NCBI GenBank assembly: GCA_037042915.1
Contig: CM073199.1
Span: 434,001 to 498,000 of the forward strand
From: Auricularia sp. M13
Taxonomy: Eukaryota > Basidiomycota > Agaricomycetes > Auriculariales > Auriculariaceae
Reading direction: 5' to 3'
DNA: 64,000 bases
Each line of letters begins with the position of its first letter. Position 1 is the stretch's first letter. Under the pieces are notes generated by a model. That model saw only the letters and a list, made by a program, of their open reading frames with translations. It ran no database searches and had not been told where the DNA came from. Positions 53,469-64,000 of the stretch are shown piece by piece. A program made the position numbers and the translations under genes.

Positions 53469-54546
53469 AAAAGCTGATCCTAGGAGGTCGTGGTACGCGG
53501 AAGAGTGGTATGTGATGGGTGACTGACAGACTGTTTGCTGCCCACGATGTGTGAAGCCATGCTCCGCAGGGTCCGGGCTGCCAGAGGTGTCACAACTTAA
53601 TCACAACGTACGCGCCGGTGGGAAGCGACGAAAGAGCGTCTGCGTCCAGCACGGGAGAGGTAGCGTCCGCTGGTAGGCTATCGGAGGCCGTGCTCGACGC
53701 GCGCTGCGGGGTGGTTGGCGGGGGCGAATCGTTGCGAGGAAGGACAGCGTCAATGCCGTACGGCGATCGAAGACTAAATCCAAGAGCAAAGGTCGGTAGG
53801 CAAACTGGTCGACGCCGGTGAACTGAGTGTGCGTAGAGGTTGGTAATTATGTTGACAGAGTAACGTGTGGGCCGGGCGCCACCTTAGCACCACCTGCTTG
53901 AGCACGGTCGGACTGAACGACAAGAAAAAACGATCTGAGGGCCATTGTTCAGCGAAATCCCAGACGCGCCGTGGTCCGCATTTGATTCTTGTCTGAAGTG
54001 TAGAAGATATAAATCCCTAACTCCCTGGCGCGCGCGTACATCGGCTTCGCATTCGGCTGCGAGCCCGCATATGCTGGTGACCAGCCCGCAAGAAAAGGTC
54101 GCACGACGACGGCGACGACTAGGACAAGGCAGGAGCTCGGAAGCCTGAAAGCATGCGGTCGGCCACGTAGGCGGAGGTGGAATTGAAAGTAAAAGGTAAA
54201 AAAGTAGTGCAGGCCGGATGTATCGCATATCTATCCCGAGCGCTATCGCTTAGCATTGAGTACCTTTTGCGCCCTCGAGGACGGTACCGTAACTAGAACA
54301 GTCCAACGAAAGACTCAGCCTATGCCCAGGCATCTAAAAGCCAAGTCCGACGAAGAAAAGAGTCCGTGAGATTTCGTGTGCGATGTAGCTAACAGAATAC
54401 AACACCATACATATGGAGTGCGATTAGATGCGACAACAGATCATGTCCGTAAATACACGTATGCAGATATGCAGGAGTGCAAGATCAAGAGCGGGACAAC
54501 CAAGAAATAATATAAGGATGAAAAACACCTCAGATTCGACGGCAGC
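53469..54546. other. Upstream region of phenol monooxygenase, no gene supported
   Basis: About 1.1 kb between the phenol monooxygenase start and the IML2-like stop. Short frames only. Promoter of the monooxygenase must lie here. Confidence 0.5.
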
Positions 54547-57500
54547 TCACAGACGGTCTTTGGCGTCGAGCGCCTCGAGCGCGGCGTGGGTTTTCATCAC
54601 CAGTGCATTCTGCGAGGCAAGGCAAAGAAGGGTCAGCGATAAGAGACAGCGACGGTGTGCAGAGGAAGGGCGGGGCGGGACGGAAAGGCACAGATAGCGA
54701 CACGTGGCGCGCACGGTACCGGACGCGAGGAGTGGGGTTATGCGCACGCCGCAAAGCAAGCAAGCAAGCGCAATGGGATGCGGAATGTATAATGTGGAAT
54801 GCAGGACCGCGCCATGACGTGGGAGCTTGGGGATGTGGGGCGGGTGGCAGCAACTGCAGATAAACGTAGAGCGGCGTGGCGTGCTTGCACGAGAAGTGCG
54901 TGGCAGTCAGGCGGCGGCAGATCGCGCGCGCCGCGTGACGAAGAGGGATACGTTTGCATGGGCCAGGGAGTAGAATGTAGGGGCGGCGGCGGAGGATGGC
55001 AGGGGGGCAAGGGTTCGCGAGCGACATTCGAATGCGTTCAGCCTGAGATGCCAAGCACAAGGCGACGTTCCGAAGACCAAACGCAGGGCCCTCGTTGCCG
55101 AGGAACACGGCGAGCGGCACCAGCAGGCAGGGCAGCATGATGCAAGGGATAACCCTATCGCGTGCGGGGCTTCGCGAAGCGCATCGCAGGCACACCGCAG
55201 TCGTTGGCCCATCGGCAGCAAGATTGGATGGAACGCGGATAAATAGCCATAGAGCGCGCAACCGAAATGAAGGAGAGGCGGGGCCGAGCTGGACAAGGCA
55301 GCCAGGGTAGGATAGGATGTAAGGGATAACTCAATCAGAATCGATGTGCGAAGGGCTAGCTTCGCGGATAGAAGAATACTGCACTGCAGGCACGCCGCAA
55401 GAATGCGCGGTCACGGTGCAGGGGATATCTGGTACGTGGAGCACGCCCACCGATACCAAAATGTAGGAGAAGCGGGGCGAAGGGTGCGGCGCGAAACAAT
55501 TAGGGCAAGTATGAATGGAGTTTTGGAATTTGGGCCGGTCAAGGAAACTCGTGGCGCGCCCGGAAGACAGGAGCGTGGCGCTGTGGTGCGCAAGGAGAAG
55601 AATGGTATGGACAGCGTAAAACAGAGTACAGGACGCTGCAAATGCGAAGATAGCCATGCAGTAAACGCGAAGATAGCCATGCGGTAAACATGAATGGCAA
55701 GAAGACGGGTGGTGCAGCAGAAGTGAACGAAGAAGATAGATAGAAACATTGCGAAGGATACGACCGAATGCCAGTCAGCCAGCGCACAGGGACGATGACG
55801 GCGGCCGAAGAACGCGTGGCGCTCTGGAATGTCACCAGCGGCACGAGCCATTTTCCACGGAAACAATGAAGACGGATGAGCGCGTCGCGCGAGGACAGGA
55901 GATAAAATGTGCGTTTAAGGCACCGCGGATAGAGGGCAGGCATGTCAGAAAGCACGCAAAAGGCTTATGCTCACGCAAAATGCGACAGCAGTCCCAGATG
56001 CGGTGGAGCATGCCACGCGTGCGGGCATGCAGTCTGGAGTCGTACGATCCATGACAGTAACCCCGTGGAAGAAGCCTGCATCCTGAGTTCGCGGCCCAGA
56101 GACGCGGTCGCAAACGAGGTGACGGCGCTCGGCAAAAAAAAAAGATCGGGAAGCGGGGGCGCAAGGTGCCAGGATAGCGGGAAGGGAGATGGCACGCGCA
56201 GGGTAGACAAGACCCCAGTCAAGTGTCTGCAGCAAAGAAGGATAGAGGCGAGAGAAGGCGGCGGCACCGTGGCGCCTTCGCCGCGAAGCAGCATGGCGCA
56301 TAATGCGTAGACAGTAAAAGAACGAAGAAGCGTGGATGGGTGGAGGGTACCAAATCCAGTAGAAGGGGAAAGAGAATGGTAGCAGGTGCGCGGCGAATAG
56401 CAAAAGCCAAGACGTCGCAGAATGCAATGCGTGGCGCACTCGGACGAGCAGAGCGTAGCGATGCGAGAGGCTACAGACGTGGAGGGTGGGGAAGACGTAA
56501 ACAGCGACGCGAAAGGCGAAAAGAAGAGAAGGGAAGAGAAGCCTGTGGCACTACCGTGGGAAACAGTAGCAGCAGAACGAGGCTGATAGAGTAAGAAATG
56601 CGTGGCAGTCCTTGGGATATAGAGTGCGTGACAGCTCCTAGAAGATAGAACACCTGGCAGAAAGTGCACTGGATGGGGGAAGGGCTGTTTGCGGAAAGCG
56701 GCACGCGAAGGTGGGCGGACGAGACGTAAGGCGCGCGAATCCAATCTGGACTGAACGCCAATTCGGCGCTCCAGTCACTGAACGCCAATTCGGCGCTCCA
56801 GTCCGGCGCGTGGCGTGCTCGGACGCGTCGAGCGTGGCAGCATCGGCAGAGGACAACGAGGAGTGAATGTGGAAGGTAACGAATATGGACAGGGCCAGTA
56901 GCGGAGACGCGGTATGCATGGAGTGGAGCGGGGGGGCGGAAGGGAGGGCAGGATTGGGAAGTAGACGCAAGCAGACACACACCTCCATACTATACTTCCC
57001 CTTCCTCGCCGCCGAGCTCGCCTCGAGGTGCTTCCCGCTCGCGACGAGGTCGAGGTGCGTCCGCGCGCCGGCCTTGTCGCCGCTACACGCGAGCAGGCGG
57101 CCCAGCTCGTAATCTTGCGAGCGAAAGCGAGTTCAGCGAGTAACGACGACGCGGAGCGAGTTCAGCAAACGACGACGCGGAGCGAGTTCAGCAAACGACG
57201 ACGCGGAGCGAATTCAGCGAACACCGACGCGGAGCGAGTTCAGCGAACAAGGATACGGAGCGAGATCAGTAAACGACGACGCAGACAAGATGAAGGAGGA
57301 CGCAAACGCACGGGTGTAGTACAGCAGCCAATGCTCCCACTCGATCTTGCTGCCGAGCTCGAGCACGCGCTCGAACGCCTTAAGCGCCTCCGCCGCGGCC
57401 TGCTCCTGCGTCAGGCTGGACGCATCCGCTTCGGGCGCGTCGTGCTCCTCATCTTGGTCTGGCCGCGCGTCGGGGTCCTGTCAATATGCAAGCCCAGTCA

Positions 57501-60500
57501 GCGGCGACGAGCGCGAAAGTGAACAAAGTGGGGGGATAGTGTGCGCGCCGAAGAAAACGAACGCCCGCGAACTCGAAAGTTCAAGTGGAATGGAATACGC
57601 ACCGGATACGCGATATACCGCAACACCACGCCCCGCAAGAACGCCACGAGCAGCACGTCGTCCCATTTCCTATCCTTCTCCTCCTTCCCGTCGCCCAGCT
57701 CAGCGGCGGCAGTATCAACGACGGGCAGGACGCGCGCGCGCAGGGTGTGCGCGGGCGCGTGCGACAGCGCGCCGAAGAAGTACGCGAGCTCGACGGCGGG
57801 CAGGACCAGCCGGCCCTGCGAGGCGAATTTGCGCGCTTTGCGGGCGACAAATTTCTATTCGGCAGGCGCAAGGGGAGAAGGAAAGTCAGCGTGTGGACTT
57901 GCAGGAAAATATGTTTGGGGGAATGGCCGCGGTCACACGCAGGCACAGGTGCGGGCACCGGGCCAGAAACTTTCGACGCCGGTCGATAGATATTAGAGAC
58001 CGCAGCGAATTCATATCGCCAGTTACGCCACGCAGCTTCGACTCCGCATGTGCAATGACGATGCTGGTCGACAGAGTGTCGCCCGCCCAGGCACGCGACG
58101 ACAAGAAGAACCTACAACACACCTCGACCGGTATGCTCTTGCCGCCTATACGGTTCAGCAAGCTGGGTATCGTCCTATAATTGCGCAACGCAAGCCAGTA
58201 GTCAGCTACCAACCAACCCAGGGTGATTCAACAGGAAGAAGGGACGCACTCGAGAATCTTGGCAGCCTCCTCCCGGTCGCCCTCGCCGCCCATCTGCAGC
58301 AGACACGCCGCCTGGCCGTACTGCATGCAATTCATCAGCACCAATATCGAAAAAGGGCATAGCGACACCGCGGCCGCCTTTTGGCGGGGCAGTAAGGCGC
58401 CTTCTTGGTGGGGCGACAGCCTCCTCCCGCCTTCTTCGCCACTGCGGCAACGCCATCGCCCAAGACATGAAGACGTACCGCATAACACGCCCGGCTCCAC
58501 GTAGCCTTCTCCCTCAACATCCTCCAATACCCCAAACTCGCCTCAACCCTCCACCGCGCGAGCTCGCACACCGCGAGCTCCCAGTACGCCAGGTAGTGCA
58601 GCTGCGGGTACTGCGTCTGCGCGGCGAGCGCGCGCGCGTACGCCGCGCAGGCGGCCGCCGGCTGCGAGCGGCAGAGCGCGATGCGGCCTGCGCCGAAGAG
58701 GAAGAAGACGCCTGGAGGAGGGGGGTTAGCGAGAGGCGGGAAGGTTGGGATTTGGGAGCGCGCTGGGCGCATGGTGGGTTGGAGAAGTACGAGTACGAGT
58801 GGCAGGCGGGGAAAAGGTAAGGAAGCGGTAAGGAGTAAGCAGGTCGCGCGGCGCGGTCTGCTCTGCTATGAATGCAGACGACCACACGGGAAGCCCAAAC
58901 GTGTACGTCCGCTCTGCGCGGGATGGGCTCGCAATTTGGCAAGGCTGTAACGCCCCCGGGTTGGTTTAATTCGGAGAGATCGCAAGCAAACGATGGATGT
59001 TGTGCCAGAGATGGAGAGTGCGTTTGGAGTTGGGGTAAAAGGGGTGGGGGTTTGTCGAAGCAAGCCCGAAGCGCAAGCGCAAGAAAATGGCATTGGCAAG
59101 AAGTGCGAAGAAATTAAGCGGGGACACCGAGATAGCATAGCAAAAAGGCCTTGCCTGCATCAAAAAAGGGTGCAAAATAGCCAACAAAAAAAAAATGTGC
59201 CTGGATTCGGGGATGATCGATGATAGAGCAGGGCAAACAAGCCCGAAGTGATGGTAAAAAAAGAAATAGAAAGATATAAAACGTACCGGTAGGGAACCGC
59301 TGCAAGTTGAACTGCAGGATAGTCTCGGCGACGGAGAGGTCGATGCCCTGGACGGTGAAGCCGCCAAGGACGAGATGGAAGATGAGCAGCGCCATGTCGC
59401 AGATGGGGCGCCGCACGCCCTCGAGCGCCGCCTCGGGCGGCGTCGGCGTTGCTGCAGTCCATGCGCCGGGCTTCATCAGCGTTGAGAGCGCCTGTGAATG
59501 AATCCGGTCAGCAATGATTGCAAGCGGGTTGGCGAATGGGAGATGGGCAAGGAAAACGCACGTCGAAGCGGTCGCCCTTGTACCCAAAGAGCTCGATGAT
59601 GGTCAGCACGCGGCTCGGCATGAGCGAGAGCACGAGCGAGGTCCTGCGCGTGCATTAGCTTTGCAGTTTCAACGCCACGGCGACTGGGAAATGGACGCAC
59701 AGGCCGACGCCGAGCATGACACCGCTGCGGAAGTGCGCATCGACTGTCTCTCCGGCCGCGTCGGACGCGGCGAGGTAGGCGAGCAGCGTGCGGTAGATGC
59801 CCGTCGCCGTCCGCATGTTGAGTCTACGCATAAGTCAGCGAATACCGAGGCAAGCTCTAATCTAGTGGATGCCACTCACGCCTCCTTGATGAACTGCAGC
59901 CAGTCTCCAGAGTACACAATGCCCACTACAGCCTAAATAAATAAAAATATCAAGGAAAGTCGAACAACAGAATTAGCAAAATGTAATCCGCGGCAAACGG
60001 ACAGACAGACATACCTTCTCGAGCAAGCACTCGGCATAAACGAGCTCAGCATGGCGCTGCACATCCGTCATGCCGCGCACGAAGCCGACGCCGTTGCCCA
60101 TGCCGACGAGGCCGACGAGGCGCGAGGCGAGCGGGACGGGCTTGCGGTGCTGCTGGGCGACGGCGACGCCGTGCTTGACGGCCGCGATCGCCGCTGCGAG
60201 GTCCTTGTCCTCGAACGACATGAGGCCCTTGATGCAGCTGATGAGCGCGATGCCCGACGCGTAGTACAGCCGTTCCCTGCATTAACGCATCCAGTTAGCT
60301 TAATGCTTAAAGTAACAAGAAAAGTAACAAGAAAGTAAGACGCACTGGCGCGGGTCGTTATCCCGTATCCATTGCTCGCTCTCGAACATCTTGTTCTGCA
60401 GGAAGAGCACGAGCGCGTGGTGCACGCCGGGCAGGTCGTCCAGCGCGTTCTCTTGCACATACGGGCCCTGCGTCCGCGCCGGCGCTGGCGGCTCCTTCTC

Positions 60501-60551
60501 ACTGGCGGGTACGGCGGCGGGGGAGGGAATGGCAGCCACGACGTCGGTCAT
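54547..60551 (-). CDS. IML2/TTC39-like TPR protein (DUF3808)
   Basis: ATG at 60,551 (MTDVVAAIPSPAAVPASEKE). Exons in order encode VHHALVLFLQNKMFESEQWI (then RDNDPRQ), GLMSFEDKDLAAAIAAVKHG, VGMGNGVGFVRGMTDVQRHA, FGYKGDRFDALSTLMKPGAW and GGFTVQGIDLSVAETILQFN, the typical IML2 core. These are followed by FLFGAGRIALCRSQPAAACA, YLAYWELAVCELARW, YGQAACLLQMGGEGDREEAA, RIGGKSIPVE/KFVARKARKF and LELGSKIEWEHWLLYY/HYELG. The last exon is NALVMKTHAALEALDAKDRL, TGA at 54,547. IML2 proteins are cytosolic or outer-mitochondrial TPR proteins; in yeast IML2 helps clear protein inclusions at lipid droplets. No frame break was found. Two introns hold repeats: 57,110-57,310 (27-bp minisatellite) and 54,612-56,982, a 2.4-kb intron that is far longer than the others. 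Confidence 0.85.
54612..56982 (-). repeat. 2.4-kb repeat-filled intron of IML2-like gene
   Basis: The donor GTGTGTGT after GKYSME and the acceptor TTGCCTCGCAG before NALVM flank 2.37 kb that is strongly purine-rich on the plus strand (pyrimidine-rich in the transcript). Degenerate copies of a 180-bp unit (ATGCAAGGGATAACcc / ATGTAAGGGATAACtc at 55,141 and 55,318; linked blocks downstream) and a 27-bp tandem pair at 56,750-56,803 (CTGAACGCCAATTCGGCGCT) occur. No coding domain is seen. Confidence 0.6.
57118..57285 (+). repeat. Intronic minisatellite, about 27-bp unit, 6 copies
   Basis: Units like CGACGACGCGGAGCGAGTTC followed by AGC(A/G)AA recur six times. They lie inside the IML2 intron between LLYY and HYELG, so they are spliced out. 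Confidence 0.8.
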
Positions 60552-63500
60552 AGTTGCTCGTTACGGTTGTGGGTCGTCAACGTCGGCGACGAGCAGCTGA
60601 CCAAACGGCGAGTGCGAAATAAGCGCCCACGCCCACCGCTCCGGGCCGACGTCGAGGCGCCCGATCGCCTGCGTCCGAGCGGATCATGGAACAGTGCCTT
60701 TCCCCGCACAAAGGCACGCCGCAGGCGACTGGAAATCGAAATCTCATTTGTTTGGCACTCGAAATTTAATGAATCTCTTTCCCTTGACGCCACCGACCTC
60801 CGAGTCGGGACGTACTATCTCCTCGTGACGTACTCAATGTCATCGAGATTCGAGATCCATGCAATCAATCTCTCAGGCCGCAGCGTTGGGCGGCTCTCCG
60901 TGCATGATAGCTTGAGGTCCGTGCAGCTTGGTATATGACGAAGCGAAGAACCTTGCCTCTCATTTCGGCTGCAGGTACGGTGAAGCCTTAGGGAAAGCGC
61001 AGCCGGAGAGGACATTGCCACACTTGCCATCCCATCAGCGTCATCCACAGGCCTGTCGTGCTGTCGTACATATGACAGTATTGCACTACCTTCCGGCCCA
61101 TACAAGTATACCAGGTGCGCCGGCCAGATAATGACTTGGAGTCGCCGGTTGTGTTTGGACTCGGAGAACTCATCGATTAAAGATACATACCGTAATACTT
61201 GTTTTTTTCTATCCCGCTGATGATAACCGAGCTTCCTCAACTGGAGACACTGATCGAATTGATTGTAAGTTGGTCACTCACTGGCAGCGCACCATGTCGG
61301 ACAGAGGGGAACCAACCACTCTGACAGTACTTGCAGTAACACCCATTTCTCATTGCGACGTCGACGCTGTCTCCAAGACGGACTCCAAGACAAAATTGGG
61401 TCCTAGTACTTCTGCAAGGGGCTATCAGGACTTTCGGCGATCTCCAAGTTGAGCAGCTACTACTAGCTAGTTAGGAGCTTCTTTTCAAACGGCGATATTT
61501 CAGCTATCATCTTGTTGCACAGTATAACAAATACGAATCCCCGCACCTCCTACCCGAGAGCGCAGGAAAGACTTGCTGAGGGCAGAGCGCGGCGCGGTAA
61601 CCGCCGTCACGGTCCGCGGGCTCTTTCTCACTGGGCCCTTCTCGTCGGAGGTTGGGCCGGTATAGCGTTGCGGCCTGTCTGGCGCTGTAGATTCATGCGC
61701 CAGCATCCCAGTGGGTATCTATCGGACCTAGAGAGCTAGTGCAGCCCTGGTTCAAGACCAGTTAAGGGGAGTGACTCAGGAATATAGAAACATCTCCTCT
61801 TTTCGCTGCGAGCAAGCGCTGGAGTGTGGGTCATAGCTTTATGGGACCTTTGGAAAGTGAATATAGAGCCTCCGTTAAGTATGCGCGAGCGGCCGGGTGC
61901 CTGAAACGAGATACCGTGCGAGTCAACTGTCAGCGAGAGGCGCGCCGATTTTGTTCTGTCGGCAGTGCTGTCAAGTTTCCAGTGGCTTTCCAAAGAAGAA
62001 TGTTCAAATGTAGAATGGGACGTAGAGTACCGGTTGAGTGCACAACTCTCCTCGGAACGAGTGAACGAGTGGAGAGTGACGCGTACATCATCCAAACCCC
62101 AATGCAACGCAAAATCGGTCCTCAAATACAGCCGGTCGTGGAAGAGTCTATGACAGCAACTCAGAGGTCGCGGGCGGCGCGGCCTTTCCTGCCCTTCGAT
62201 ATCGACATACCGTATGCCGTCGATTGAGCGGTCCGCTATCAAGCGTAGCAGAGCTTCGTTCCCGTACGCCGATCTGACGGTTGCAACTGTGGCAAAGCAG
62301 GACGGGTAGACACTCGTAAGAACTGTGCAGGAACGAGCATGCAGCCATGAAGTAAGTCTTCGGACCCGAAGCAAACGGCGCTTTGTGTCAGGATGAAGGG
62401 GGCACAGACACGAGCGGCCATGGGTACCACTGAAACGATTGTAGCTCATGAACCTGTTGTCCGCCAGAAGTCGCGCATCTAAAAGAGTTCCCGCGATACT
62501 GAGTCGCTGAACCGGAGGCAGTGAGCTCGGGTAGCGCGCCCGTACAAATAGCACACGAGTTAAGTGATGCGCGAGAAGTCGCAAATCTGAGAAAGAACCG
62601 CGATAATGAGAGAGATGCCATTGCTGAACCGGGGGCCGTGAGCACTGAGAATCGACCGGCCGCGGCATGTCAGGAACGGTCGACGAAGAAGAGAATCAGC
62701 CGCGGAGAGCTCACGTGGCGCTTTCGCAGTAACGATTCGAGCGCCGGTGCTGGAGATAAGACCCATCGACACGACCAGCCCGGCCGGCGTGCGTGAGAGC
62801 AATTCGCGCAACGGGTCACGCGCCGCATAGCAATGAGCATAGGATAGGGGGAGAAATCACTGCCTGCCTGGCCCGGGGAATTGGAGAACACTGGCAAGTC
62901 ATGTGCGAACCCGCGCGCGATTGCTGGACAAGTACTGCCACGGTTTTGGCCATCGAGAGAGAGACGCCGGCCCCTGCGGCTCCAGCAGATTGTCAATGGG
63001 ATCGACCAGATGCAAGCGGCGCGCGGGAGGAGGAAAGGCGCCTCGAAGCCTCGAGGGATCAAAAATCATAATGCATGCTGCTTCTAGCGTCTGTGCCTCG
63101 GTCGCACGCATGTAAGTAGCAAACAATCCCAGCAGAGCGGCCCAGTGGCCGTAAGTACCCAGTAGGTAGCAGATATTGTTCGAAGGCGCGAGGCGAAGCG
63201 GAGAACAATTCATTGCTTGCGCTGGATGGAGAGACCACTGCCCGAATGGTGAATTCCTGCCGGGACGTCACCTGAAAATGCACAGTAAAATGCAATATAA
63301 GTCCCGTACTTGATTGATGCTCAGAAGTCTGAGTCAGAGTCGTCCGGTGCGGTGCGTCGGGGCCCCTAGCCCGCTGCGTAACGGTGAAAGCGATGAGCAA
63401 TGAGCGATAAGTCCTCGTGACGGGGATCCCAACCAGAGCACGGTCGTCGACAGGCACTGCGCAGTGTCCAGAGCCCGTGCGGACGGAAAAGAAGAGGCGC

Positions 63501-64000
63501 GTCCCCAGTTAACGGTATGCAGAAACTGTGCCTGGTGGGAGAGAAGAACGCGCGGAAGCGGAGAACGAGCGGTACTTCGGGATTATCGGACCGATCCCTG
63601 GGAATCCCGGATATTGGAAATTCTGGCCGTTTATCCCCTGTGTCACGCTCCCTTGCTGTCACGCTGACCAGCAGGTGCGGGAAAATGTTTATTCGCACCT
63701 ACTTACGCCGGCCCCTACGCAGCGCCTGTGCAATTGCATCGCATCGTCATGTGCAGATATCCATCCTGGCCGCGTCGTCCCAGCTCTGGAATGAACCCCG
63801 ACTCAAGCAGCGACTGTGCCAGTTCACAGTCCATGTCTCCAGATGTGGAACAACATTCAGACCTCTTGCTCCAATTTCCAACCGCTGGGCATTCATCTTC
63901 ATTTCCCGCCGAGACGGCGCTCAGATGACGTGCGGGATGCATTTGCATCCCGGCAACCCTGCAGGTCAGATCATTCATGATGATCCCGAGATCTCAAGAT
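60552..64000. other. Right end of window, no well-supported gene
   Basis: Upstream of IML2. The longest frame is 61,736-62,668 (minus, 310 codons, MPRPVDSQCSRPPVQQWHLS), with no recognised motif, biased composition (many R, S, H) and no splice support. Around 62,500-62,660 two copies of a block with CTGAACCGG(A/G)GGC(A/C)GTGAGC are about 130 bp apart. I see no RNA gene or clear transposon ends. Confidence 0.45.

Noticed and set aside
54620-56990. Plus- and minus-strand frames of 80-260 codons in the long IML2 intron
   Set aside because: They overlap one another in several frames in strand-biased low-complexity sequence and lack domains.
61736-62668. 310-codon minus-strand ORF as a gene
   Set aside because: No recognised motif, skewed composition, no consistent introns; kept only as a note in the region entry.

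Overview
This window looks like nuclear DNA of a filamentous basidiomycete (Agaricomycetes type). Genes carry many short introns of about 50-60 nt with GT-AG or GC-AG borders. The protein families are typical of mushroom-forming fungi: DUF6533 membrane proteins, a phenol 2-monooxygenase, an IML2-type TPR protein, KDZ transposases and a TET/JBP dioxygenase. There are no bacterial operons, tRNAs or rRNAs that I can support.

Layout. (1) 1-1,888: 3' part of a THEM6-like hot-dog thioesterase gene. (2) 3,898-5,743: first of three paralogous DUF6533-type membrane proteins; the other two lie at 37,154-38,931 and 39,547-41,244. (3) 6,236-36,208: one F-box/LRR host gene broken by three separate insertions. 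The first is a 22.9-kb KDZ-superfamily DNA transposon (about 6,636-29,552). The second is a 0.54-kb solo LTR (30,429-30,972). The third is a 5.0-kb Ty1/copia element (31,016-35,991). Removing each insertion plus one target-site copy brings the F-box reading frame back together. (4) 41,901-53,468 (minus): a phenol 2-monooxygenase-like gene split inside a codon run by an 8.7-kb Ty3 chromovirus (42,569-51,281). (5) 54,547-60,551 (minus): an intact IML2/TTC39-like gene with one exceptional 2.4-kb intron. (6) 60,552-64,000: no gene that I can support well.

The most interesting part is the KDZ element. It has 75-76 bp terminal inverted repeats, and about 250-300 bp of subterminal sequence at each end with ten copies of a CpG-containing hexamer (ATCGCT at the left, AGCGAT at the right). 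A 10-bp direct repeat in the F-box gene flanks it. The left arm is transcribed leftwards: the KDZ transposase with its CxC2 cysteine cluster, a proline-rich protein, a Cys/His-rich protein, an unknown protein, and a TET/JBP 5-methylcytosine dioxygenase whose HxD...H iron site looks intact. The right arm is transcribed rightwards: a RING protein with two textbook SUMO-interacting motifs (a possible SUMO-targeted ubiquitin ligase) and a large unknown protein. TET/JBP genes on KDZ elements are known in mushrooms; the combination with a STUbL-like protein and CpG-bearing end arrays suggests a transposon carrying its own chromatin-opening kit. Several cargo genes, and possibly the transposase, show one-base frame breaks, so this copy may be decaying (or the assembly may contain indels).

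The Ty3 element is also unusual. Gag-protease and Pol are in one frame separated by a single in-frame UAG, and a third 579-codon ORF of unknown function lies after Pol. LTR pairs of both retrotransposons are identical by eye, so both insertions are recent.
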